Assembly: GCF_017654505.1 (NCBI RefSeq) | Contig: NC_054543.1 | Coordinates: 26,414,747-26,478,746 of the forward strand | Source of the DNA: Polyodon spathula | Taxonomy: Eukaryota > Chordata > Actinopteri > Acipenseriformes > Polyodontidae | DNA: 64,000 nt | Direction: 5' to 3' | In this document: positions 55,790 to 64,000 of the stretch, piece after piece | How the letters are laid out: each line of letters opens with the position of its first letter | How positions within the stretch are numbered: position 1 is the stretch's first letter | Notes under the pieces: generated by a model | Databases searched by the model: none | Told to the model about the DNA's origin: nothing | What the model saw: only the letters and a program-made list of their open reading frames with translations | Made by a program: the position numbers and the translations under genes

Positions 55790-57048
55790 CTGGCAATAGT
55801 ATCCTGGGAGACAGTCAACATGGCTTTAGGAAAGGGAGATCGTGTCTAACTAACCTACTTGATTTTTCTGAGGATGCAACATCGATAATGGATAAAGCAT
55901 ATGACATGGTTTATTTAGATTTCCAGAAATCTTTTGACAAAGTCCCATACAAAAGATTAATTCTCAAACTGAACGCAGTAGGGATTCAAGGAAACACATG
56001 TATATGGATTAGGGAGTGGTTAACATGTAGAAAACAGAAAGTACTGATTAGAGGAGAAACCTCAGAATGGAGTGTGGTAACCAGTGGAGTACCACAGGGA
56101 TCAGTATTAGGTCCTCTGCTATTCCTATTCTACATTAACGATTTAGATTCTGGTATAGTAAGCAAACTTGTTAAATTTGCAGATGACACAAAAATAGGAG
56201 GAGTGGCAAACACTGTTGCAGATGCAAAGGTCATTCAAAATGATCTGGACAAGATTCAGAACCGGGCAGGCATATGGCAAATGACACTTAGAGAAAAGTG
56301 TATGGTACTGCACACAGGAAATAAAAATGTACATTATAAATATCATTTGGGAGATACTGAAATTGGAGAAGGAATCTATGAAAAACACCTAGGAGTTTTT
56401 GTTGACTCAGAAATGTCTTCATCTAGACAATGTGGGGAAGCTATAAAAAAGGCCAACAAGATGCTCGGATACATTGTGAAAAGTGTTGAATTTAAATCAG
56501 GGGAAGTAATGTTAAAACTGTACAATGCATTAGTAAGACCTCATCTTGAATCTTGTGTTCAGTTCTGGTCACCTCGCTACAAAAAGGATATTGCTGCTCT
56601 AGAAGAGTGCAAAGAAGAGCGCCCAGAATTATTCCGGGCTTAAAAGTCATGTCATATGCAGACAGGCTAAAATAATTGAGTCTGTTGAGTCTTGAACAAA
56701 GACGACTACGTGGCGACCTAATTCAAACATTCAAAATTCTAAAAGGTTTTGACAGTGTCGACCCAAGGGACTTTTTCAGCCTGAAAAAAGAAACAAGGTC
56801 CAGGGGTCACAAATGGAGTTTAGACAAAGGGGCATTCAGAACAGAAAATAGGAGGCACTTTTTTACACAGAGAATTGTGAGGGTCTGGAATCAACTCCCC
56901 AGTAATGTTGTTGAAGCCGACAACCTGGGATCCTTCAAGAAGCTGCTTGATGAGATTTTGGGATCAATAAGCTACTAACAACCAAAAGAGCAAGATGGGC
57001 CAAATGGCCTCCTCTCGTTTGTAAACTTTCTTATGTTCTTATGTTCTT
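55790..57048 (+). mobile_element. CR1-clade LINE copy I (3' part of a split copy)
   Basis: It starts in RT (GDSQHGFRKGRSCLTNLLDF) and runs through motif A YLDFQKSFDKVPYKRL, motif [15 protein letters not shown] and FADDTK to the octamer tail at 57029-57050. The frame 55888-56643 is open, then a one-base loss shifts into 56676-56978. Its tail abuts the 5' leader of a Tc1 element. The missing upstream part seems to be at 58367-58656 in inverse orientation. Confidence 0.88.
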
Positions 57049-58366
57049 ATGAGAGAAAAAAATGACACTAAAGTTTGGTGATTCTTTCGTTTGTTTGTTG
57101 TGCAAGGAAATCAAACATGCAATCTTCAGGTGTGAAAAAGTTATTGCCCCCCTGTTAACTCAACCCAATTAAAGGCCTTACGATCAGAGTGAAGTTGTTA
57201 GCACACAGGTTCTAAAGGCACATCATGCCAAGATCAAAAGAAATTCCTGAAGACCTCCGGGAAAAAAAGTTGTTGATGCCTATCAGTCTGGAAAGGGTTA
57301 CAAAGCCATTTTTGGCTCCACCAAACCCCAGTCAGAGCCATATTGTCCAAATGGAGAAAGTTTGGGACAGCAGTGAATCTTCCCAGGAGTGGCCGTCCTG
57401 CCAAAATCTCTCCAAGAGGAAGGCGTAAAATCGTCCAGGAAGTCACAAAAAACCCTAGAACATCATCCAGGGATCTGCAGGCCTCTCTCACCTCAGCTAA
57501 GGTCAGTGTTCACGACTTCACCATCAGAAAGACACTGGGCAAAAATGGGATTCATGGCAGAGTGGCAAGGCGGAAACCATTGCTCACTAAGAAGAACATG
57601 AATGCTCGTCTCAAGTTTGCCAAAAAGCACCTCAAGAGTTCTGGAACAATGTTCTATGGACAGATGAGTCAAATGTGGAACTTTTTGGCCAACATGGGTC
57701 CCGTTATGTCTGGTGAAAACCAAAACACTGCATTCCACAGTGAGAACCTCATACCAACGGTCAAGCATGGTGGTTGTAGTTTCATGATTTGTGGATGCTT
57801 TGTTGCATCAGGACCTGGATGAATTGCCGTCATTGAAGGAACCATGAATTCTGCTTTGTATCAGAGAATTCTACAGAAGAATGTCAGCTGAAGCGCAGCT
57901 AGTTCATGCAGCAAGACAATGATCCCAAACACACAAGCAAGTCTATATCAGAATGGTTGAAGAACAAGAAATTTAAAGTTTTGGTTGGCCTAGTCAAAGT
58001 CCAGACCTAAACCCCATTCAGATGTTGTGGCAGAATATGAAACAAGTAGTTTATGTTCGAAAACCCACAAATGTCATTGAGTTGAAACAGTTCTGCATGA
58101 AGGAGTGGGCCAAAATTCCTCCACGGTGCTGTGAGAGACTGATCAATAACTACACGTAGTGTTTGATTGCAGTTATTGCTGCTAAAGGTAGCGTAACCAG
58201 TTATTGAGTCTAAGGAGGCAAATTCTTTTTCACACGGGGGCATAACTTTGTTTAATAAATAAAAGAAATAAGTTTCAAAATGTTGTGTTATTTTTTCACT
58301 CAGGGTCCCTTTTATCTAATATTAGATTTTGGTTGAAGATCTGATAACATTCATTGTCAAAAATAT
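57044..58366 (+). mobile_element. Tc1-like transposon body (same family as 26.1-27.7 kb)
   Basis: It begins GAGAGAAAAAAATGACAC, exactly where the related copy at 26.1-27.7 kb reads GTCT|GAGAGAAAAAATG. It ends at TTCATTGTCAAAAATAT, about 45 bp short of the inverted terminus. Both termini are therefore missing at these boundaries. It carries a frameshifted transposase. Confidence 0.85.
57225..58240 (+). pseudogene. Tc1-like transposase (broken)
   Basis: Successive frames give MPRSKEIPEDLREK, GTAVNLPRSGRPAKISPRGR, REL-type helices (DLQASLTSAKVSVHDFTI), [32 protein letters not shown] and LNPIQMLWQN. The catalytic Glu is changed to Gln (PIQ). At least three shifts or stops. Same family as the 26.3-kb copy. 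Confidence 0.8.
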
Positions 58367-58656
58367 TCCTAATATATTTGCTATTTTTTTTTCTTCATCT
58401 ACGATTTTGCCATTTGTATCTCTTAAACATTTAATCTCCTCTTTGAATGTTCGCTTGCTGTTGTAATATTGGAAAAACATTTTGGAATTGGTTTTATCTC
58501 CCTTAGCAAAATGTTCATTTCTATTTCTCTCTTGGTCTTTCTAACTTCCTTTTTGACTTGCGTTTGCAGTTCTGTGTGCTCTTTCTGCGTACTTTCTTTT
58601 TGGTCCTTTTTTAATGCTCTGTAAAGTGTCTTTTTTCGCTGAATATTTTTTTTAAT
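58367..58656 (-). mobile_element. CR1-clade LINE copy J (5' part of a split copy)
   Basis: The minus strand reads KKNIQRKKTLYRALKKDQKE, KKEVRKTKREIEMN and KMFFQYYNSKRTFKEEIKCL, the region just after the endonuclease. It has no tail. Its outer end touches the 5' terminus of a Tc1 copy and its inner end touches the broken 3' end of the Tc1 body. Confidence 0.85.
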
Positions 58657-58747
58657 TATAGACTCCCTCTATATACTACTACAACCCACAAAAAGATCTG
58701 ACCAAATTCAATGTGAAAAATGTACAAAAATGCAGAAAATCTGACAG
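58657..58747 (-). mobile_element. Tc1 5' terminus, inverted relative to the Tc1 body
   Basis: About 90 bp matching the right (5') end of the 27.6-kb copy: CTCCCTCTATATACTACTAC, then ATGCAGAAAATCTGACAGGG. It supplies just the part missing from the 5' side of the body at 57044, but in opposite orientation. Confidence 0.8.
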
Positions 58748-59387
58748 GGGGCACTGTGTGTGTATGTATATATATATAAAGTCTGGTTGCAAAAGTCCTA
58801 AAGAGATCAATGACATCACTAAGCTAGACATCACTAAACATCGCTAATTATTTCACCGATGTTCTAAGTAAAACCTATATATTCAGGGACCTTACTGGAA
58901 CTAATATTAAACAAGTCATATTTCTCCAAACACTATCAGCAATAGTCATACAAACCATAGTTTCTTTTTCTAGACTCTGCAACATTGGCTTTCTTATATT
59001 AACTGCACTGTTTTCACGTGGCAAAAGGAGTCACTGCATTTTCTGCAGTATCTGATGTTATGCGTACAAGAGACATAAAACACTGCTTTGTGTACCACAA
59101 CATACATGTATCAGCAGTGTACCATACAGTAATAAGTTTAATGGAAAGTGTTAACATCCACGTAGGGTTTGACATACTGCATGCACATTTGTTTTCAGGT
59201 ACTCCTTTCCAAAAATCTAATACTCATCCTACATACCTCAACATGAATTATACATTTATGAGTACAAGGTATTTGTTGTTTATTAAAGCACAGATTGACA
59301 GCAAACATTGTGGGAATGCTGATGTAGTTACTGAACATGTTACCAAGTGATGTGAAAGTGATGTGGCAACCGCAGATTGGAGGAGAA
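58748..59387. other. Unannotated spacer
   Basis: No element or gene recognised. Confidence 0.5.
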
Positions 59388-59808
59388 ACGACTGATTGAC
59401 CCCCAGCTGGGGTAGATTTGTTGCCCCTGCCCCATTACCATACCAGCAATGGGACAGATACTTAACTTCTGCTCCCTCTGCTCCCCCTGTCTGTTTTAGG
59501 TGCCAACAGCCTGGACACAATGCCCGGTTATGCCCATCGGTGATGGAGTGTGACGTGGCAGCGTGTCTTTTGGCATCAGAAGCGGGTAAGCAAAGGGGAA
59601 ATGGTCAGGAGGGGCCTTGTGTTGATGTGGTTTTAGATAATGTGAAAACCCACACATTAGTGGACGCAGGGTGTGAGCAGATCTCCTGTATCCATGGAGC
59701 GACAATGGCATACCCTACACTAAAAGTGTACCTATTGGTGGGACAAATAAAACGTCACCTATTAGTAGGGGTGGCAGAAAGGCTACCACACCCAGTAATT
59801 GTGGGTCG
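59388..59808 (+). pseudogene. Gypsy (Gmr1-like) nucleocapsid and protease fragment
   Basis: The plus frame has the basic tail WGRFVAPAPLPYQQWDRYL, a C-x2-C-x4-H-x4-C zinc knuckle (CFRCQQPGHNARLC), and then an aspartic protease start. VVLDNVKTHTLVDAGCEQIS has the catalytic Asp in a D-A-G context instead of D-S/T-G. HPVIVGR follows, where the flap region begins. The basic tail matches the gag of the left Gmr1-like element, so this is a third copy. It is cut at the usual IVGRDWP block by the CR1 insertion. Confidence 0.8.
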
Positions 59809-60280
59809 CAGCCGCGTGTGTTTTTCTGATAACAAACAAGATGAAACTCGGAGCAGCTGATTCAAATTCAGCACCGTTTTGAGACACGGGCGAGGGGAGG
59901 AGCCGACAGCACAGCAGAACAACGCAGTTAAACGAGGCAGTCTTCCCAGCGACAACGAGTGGGAGGAAAGTACAGAGCAGTTTAGAAGCAGTAAGGAGAA
60001 ATTGCATCTTTAATTGCTTTAATCAGAAAACAGAGGACATTGGGGAAACACAGCAGCAGCTCAAAGTCAAACAGCCGCGTGTGTTTTTCTGATAACAAAC
60101 AAGCTGAAACTCGGAGCAGCTGATTCAAATTCAGCGCCGTTCTGAGACACGGGCGAGGGGAGGAGCCAACAGCACAGCAGAACAACGCAGTTAAACGAGG
60201 CAGTCTTCCCAGCGACAGCGAGTGGGAGAAGTACAGGAGTGGAAAAGTGCAGAGCAGTTTAGAAGCAGTTTGAAAGCAGG
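59809..60280 (+). promoter_or_regulatory. CR1 5' UTR, tandemly duplicated unit
   Basis: The sequence CAGCCGCGTGTGTTTTTCTG starts units at 59809 and 60072 (period 263 bp). The two units are almost identical over their first 170 bp (GATACGGGCGAGGGGAGGAG-like GC box region, GCGACARCGAGTGGGA). LINE 5' UTRs hold the internal promoter, so the repeat may be a promoter monomer array, as known for some L1 elements. The function is inferred. Confidence 0.7.
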
Positions 60281-61273
60281 TTGACAGCTGCAGAAGAAAC
60301 TAAACTTAAAAAAAAAACCCTCAACATGGTCTTCAAGCCAGTAATCTGTGACACCTGCTTGATGTGGGAAATCCGAGAAAACCCAGCGGAGCTAAACCAA
60401 GTGTGCGTAAAGTGCCGCGCGATCCAGGATTTGCATAAACAAGTAAGCATGCTAGAAATGGAGCTGGAAAAAGTGAGACAGCAACAGGATCTTGAGGAAC
60501 TGGCACACCCACAATTCATGGAAGTCTGCATCACCCCTAACAGAATGAAAGCCACCAGGGAGATAGAAGGTCAGAATAGCTGTTTTCAGGTAGGCAGAAG
60601 CAGGGAAAAAAAGAAACTTCGTCAAACACAACCACCAGAAATCAAAACAACCAACAAATTTGAGTCACTTCAGAATTTTGATGAGCAGAACCAACAACAA
60701 GAGAATGAAAGGAACAACATCCAGGACCCTATTGACAGTGGTGACCAGACAGCAAAAAGAAGGGAGGTCATGATTGTTGGGGACTCCATATTGAGAAACA
60801 CAGCAAGTTCAATTCGCAGTTTGGACCCCCTTACTACAACAGTGTGCTGCCTTCCGGGAGCCTCGGTCAAGCACATCACTGAGAACGTGGACAGGCTCCT
60901 AGAACGAACAGGAGACGACCCGGTAGTAGTCGTCCACATCGGTACAAACAACATTGGAAGAGACAGACCAAAATCCCTGCAAAACAAATTCAGAGAGCTA
61001 GGAAGGAAATTAAAAGAGAAAACCAAAACTGTGGTATTTTCTGGTATACTACCGGCACCTTGCAAAGGACCATATGGACAGCTGGAAATAATTAATCAAA
61101 ACGCATGGCTGAAGATGTGGTGCACACGGGAAGGCTTCACCTATCTTGATCATTGGACCACATTCTACAATGAGGACTATCTGTATAGACGGGACGGACT
61201 GCACTTAAATAACAAGGGAACCAGTCTACTTGGAGAAAAAATCCTCGAGCAGGTTCAGAAGCATTTAAACTAG
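60281..61273 (+). CDS. CR1 ORF1: zinc finger, coiled coil and SGNH esterase
   Basis: A complete 330-residue open frame. Residues 23-45 hold paired cysteines (C23-x2-C26 and C42-x2-C45) of a PHD/zinc-finger type. A short coiled coil (about 48-72) follows, then a charged linker. From about 162 comes an SGNH-hydrolase fold with VGDSILRN (catalytic Ser), HIGTNNIG (Gly/Asn oxyanion region) and RRDGLHLNNKG (catalytic Asp and His). CR1 and related LINE ORF1 proteins are known to carry this esterase and to bind RNA. All catalytic residues are present. The start is the first ATG; Met16 (60326), preceded by an A run, is an alternative. ORF2 begins a short distance downstream. Confidence 0.88.
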   Translation: MTAAEETKLKKKTLNMVFKPVICDTCLMWEIRENPAELNQVCVKCRAIQDLHKQVSMLEMELEKVRQQQDLEELAHPQFMEVCITPNRMKATREIEGQNSCFQVGRSREKKKLRQTQPPEIKTTNKFESLQNFDEQNQQQENERNNIQDPIDSGDQTAKRREVMIVGDSILRNTASSIRSLDPLTTTVCCLPGASVKHITENVDRLLERTGDDPVVVVHIGTNNIGRDRPKSLQNKFRELGRKLKEKTKTVVFSGILPAPCKGPYGQLEIINQNAWLKMWCTREGFTYLDHWTTFYNEDYLYRRDGLHLNNKGTSLLGEKILEQVQKHLN

Positions 61274-61309
61274 AAAGGAAGGGGGGAGAAATCAACAAAA
61301 AAACAGAAG

Positions 61310-62134
61310 GGAGACCGCATCAAAACAAGAACAACAACTCAGGTAAGACAACCATTAAATGTATTTATCTAAATGCTAGAAGTATCAGAAACAAAATTCT
61401 AGAACTTGAAGCTACTGCACTAACAGGTAACTATGATGTGATAGGTGTTACTGAAACTTGGTTGTCTGAGAGTGATGGGGACGAATATAATATTTGTGGG
61501 TATACACTGTATAGGAAAGACAGGCAGGACAGAAGAGGAGGAGGGGTAGCGCCTGGACAAAGAAAATAAAGCAGAATCAATATGGGTCAGAATAATGGAC
61601 AAAAATTCAAAGGGCATAATAATAGGAGCATGCCATAGACCGCCAGATTCAGACGGTGAGCAAAATAGTCTGTTATACAATGACATTAGAAATGCGTGTA
61701 TCAAAGGAGAAGCCATACTAATGGGGGATTTCAACTTCCCCCATATAAAATGGGAAAACCCGGTGGGTAGCACGAAGGATGAAATTGAAATGGTGGAAAT
61801 GACAAATGACTGCTTCCTAACACAATTTGTCAAGGCACCGACTAGAGGGGAGGCATGCCTTGATTTAGTCTTTTCAAATAACGAAGATAGAATAACTAAA
61901 ACAGAGGTCAGAGAACCACTGGCAAACTCAGACCACAACATGGTCTCATTTAAAGTGTTTTTTAAAACCCCCAAAGTAATGACTAAAGCTAAGGTTTACA
62001 ATTTTAGAAAAGCAAACTATGAAGGTATGAAACAGAGACTAACAAAAGTAGATTGGAGTAAAATAGAGAAAACACCCACAGAAGAAGGATGGTTGTTCTT
62101 CAAAAATGTAGGCGCAAAACAATTACATCCCTAA
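61310..62134 (+). pseudogene. CR1 ORF2 endonuclease (frameshifted)
   Basis: The frame opens LNARSIRNKILELEATALTG and VIGVTETWLSESDGDEYNI. Near 61553 a deletion of about 34 bp fuses GGGVA to LDKENKAES out of frame. It resumes as GACHRPPDSDGEQ, MGDFNFPHIKWENP, CLDLVFSNNEDRI and LANSDHNMVSF. Every catalytic motif is legible, but the shift breaks the enzyme. Confidence 0.85.
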
Positions 62135-62139
62135 AGTAG

Positions 62140-62448
62140 ACAAATCTAAATGTAAAACTAAATTGCCAAAATGGTTTAATAGATCAATTAAAAAAAATAT
62201 TCAGCGAAAAAAGGCACTTTACAGAGCGTTAAAGGACCAAAAAGAAAGTACGCAGAAAGAGTACACAGAACTGCAAACGCAAGTCAAAAAGGAAGTTAGA
62301 AAGGCCAAGAGAGAAATAGAAATGAACATTGCTAAGGGAGCTAAAACCAATTCCAAAATGTTTTTCCAATATTACAACAGCAAGAGAACATTCAAAGAGG
62401 AGGTTAAATGTTTAAGAGATACAAATGGCAAAATCGTAGATGAAGAAA

Positions 62449-62520
<72 letters not shown>

Positions 62521-62600
62521 TAAATGATTACTTTTCACAAGTTTTTACAAAGATACTGACAACATGCTCCACATGTCATCCAGTTCCTATCCAGTTTTAA
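62140..62600 (+). pseudogene. CR1 ORF2 linker with (AT)n expansion
   Basis: LPKWFNRSIKKNIQRKKALY and KREIEMNIAKGAKTNSKMFF are followed by KIVDEEKN and then an Ile-Tyr run from an AT microsatellite (62452-62516). Other copies have EEKKIANILND at this point. After the repeat the frame is wrong until about 62560. Confidence 0.82.
62452..62516. repeat. (AT)n microsatellite inside CR1 ORF2
   Basis: An AT dinucleotide run of about 64 bases replaces AATAGCAA between the A-run and ATATTAAATG found in sister copies. Confidence 0.95.
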
Positions 62601-64000
62601 ATAACTTTAGCATCACCGAGGCAGAAGTGTTAAAGGGACTAGGAGCTCTTAAAATAAACAAATCCCCTGGGCCGGATGAGATCCTCCCAGTAGTACTCAA
62701 AGAAATGAAAGAAGTAATTTACAAACTGCTAACCAAGATCATGCAGCAGTCTCTTGACACAGGGGTGGTACCGACAGACTGGAAAATTGCAAACGTAATA
62801 CCGATCCACAAAAAGGGAAACAAAACTGAACCAGGTAACTACAGACCAGTAAGCCTGACTTCTATTATATGCAAACTTATGGAAACTATAATAAGATCCA
62901 AAATGGAAAATTACCTATATGGTAACAGGGTTCTGGGAGACAGTCAACATGGTTTTAGGAAAGGGAGCTCGTGTCTAACTAACTTGCTTGATTTTTTTGA
63001 GGATGCAACATTGATAATGGATAATTGCAAAGCATATGACGTGCTTTATTTAGAAGTCTCGCACAAAAGATTAATTCTCAAACTGAACGCAGTAGGGATT
63101 CAAGGAAACACATGTACATGGATTAGGGAGTGGTTATCATGTAGAAAACAGAAAGTACTGATTAGAGGAGAAACCTCAGAATGGAGTGTGGTAACCAGCG
63201 GTGTACCACAGGGATCAGTATTAGGTCCTCTGCTATTCCTAATCTACATTAATGATTTAGATTCTGGTATAGTAAGCAAACTTTTTAAATTTGCAGATGA
63301 CACAAAAGTAGGAGGAGTGGCAAACACTGTTGTAGCAGCAAAGGTCATTCAAAATGATCGAGACAAGTTTCAGAACTGGGCAGACACATGGCAAGTGACG
63401 TTTAATAGAGAAAAGTGTAATGTACTGCACGCAGGAAATAAAAATGTACATTATAAATATCATATGGGAGATACTAAAATTGGAGAAGGAATCTATGAAA
63501 AAGACCTCAGAGTTTTTGTTGACTCAGAAATGTCTTCATCTAGACAATGTGGGGAAGCTATAACAAAGGCCAACAAGATGCTCAGATACATTGTGAAAAG
63601 TGTTGAATTTAAATCAAGGGAAGTAATGTTAAAACTGTACAATGCACTAGTAAGACCTCACCTTGAATATTGTGTGCAGTTCTGGTCACCTCGCTATAAA
63701 AAAGATATTGCTGCTCTAGAAAGAGTGCGAAGAAGAGCGACCAGAATTATTCCGGGCTTAAAATGCATGTCATATGCAGACAGGCTAAAAGAATTGAATC
63801 TGTTCAGTCTTGAACAAAGAAGACTACGCGGAGACCTAATTCAAGCATTCAAAATTCTAAAAGGTATTGACAGTGTCTACCCAAGGGACTTTTTCAGCCT
63901 GAAAAAAGAGACAAGGACCAGGGGTCACAAATGGAGATTAGACAAAGGGGCATTCAGAACAGAAAATAGGAGGCACTTTTTTACACAGAGAATTGTGAGG
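62600..64000 (+). pseudogene. CR1 ORF2 RT and C-terminal region, open to the window end
   Basis: An open frame with KSPGPDEILPVVLKE, GNYRPVSLTS, HGFRKGSSCLTN, motif [21 protein letters not shown], then LVRPHLEYCVQFWSP and RRATRIIPGLK up to FFTQRIVR at the last base. Motif A is missing: VLYLEVSHKRL replaces the block containing the catalytic Asp, an in-frame loss of about seven codons at 63052. The copy is therefore RT-dead although the frame is open. Confidence 0.88.

Larger units (their letters stand above)
59809..64000 (+). mobile_element. CR1-clade LINE copy K, nearly full length
   Basis: The only CR1 copy here with 5' UTR, ORF1 and ORF2. It begins CAGCCGCGTGTGTTTTTC at 59809 inside a gypsy protease frame and runs past the window end, so the tail is not seen. 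Breaks in ORF2: a deletion of about 34 bp at 61553, a shift near 62110, an (AT)n insertion at 62452-62516, a shift near 62550 and a 21-bp deletion at 63052 removing RT motif A. Confidence 0.92.

Noticed and set aside
60670..61065. 131-codon minus-strand frame
   Set aside because: Antisense shadow of the CR1 ORF1 esterase domain.

Overview
The window is genomic DNA from a vertebrate, most likely a ray-finned fish. The evidence is four spliced coding exons of an AMP-activated protein kinase gamma subunit, set among transposon families typical of fish: CR1-clade LINEs with a (TTCTTATG)n tail, Tc1-like DNA transposons, Ty3/gypsy-like elements and L2-type LINE 3' ends. The very active CR1 family hints at a non-teleost such as a sturgeon or paddlefish, but that is inference. 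I found no bacterial gene, rRNA, tRNA or CRISPR array.

Layout: 1-6.4 kb holds a Tc1 fragment, an L1/Tx1-like ORF1 fragment, a 5'-truncated CR1 (-) and an LTR element with a proline-rich internal domain. 6.4-17.2 kb holds two decayed gypsy-like elements facing away from each other; in both, integrase lies upstream of reverse transcriptase (Gmr1-type order). The left one (-) has a CR1 inserted in its integrase gene and a SCAN-like gag segment. 17.4-19.5 kb is a complete small non-autonomous LTR element with a 5-bp target duplication and a CCHC zinc-knuckle mini-ORF. 19.5-23.2 kb is gene-poor and carries tandem repeats. 23.2-38.3 kb is a thicket of CR1 and Tc1 copies. 38.5-46 kb contains small DNA elements and solo or partial LTRs. 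42.85-49.6 kb carries the host exons. 46-53 kb adds two Tc1 copies, one split by a solo LTR. 54-55.5 kb has two L2-like 3' ends. 55.8-58.7 kb is a CR1-in-Tc1 nest that appears to have been partly inverted. 59.4 kb to the end is a gypsy gag/protease scrap interrupted by a nearly full-length CR1 with a duplicated 5' UTR, ORF1 (zinc finger plus SGNH esterase) and ORF2 running off the window.

The only convincing host gene is the AMPK gamma subunit (gamma-3-like), plus strand, whose introns absorb many insertions. Nearly all other coding sequence is relics of selfish elements. Only RT domains of a few CR1 copies and one CR1 ORF1 remain close to intact. Element ends below were read by eye and are accurate to a few bases where a target duplication is stated, and to tens of bases elsewhere.
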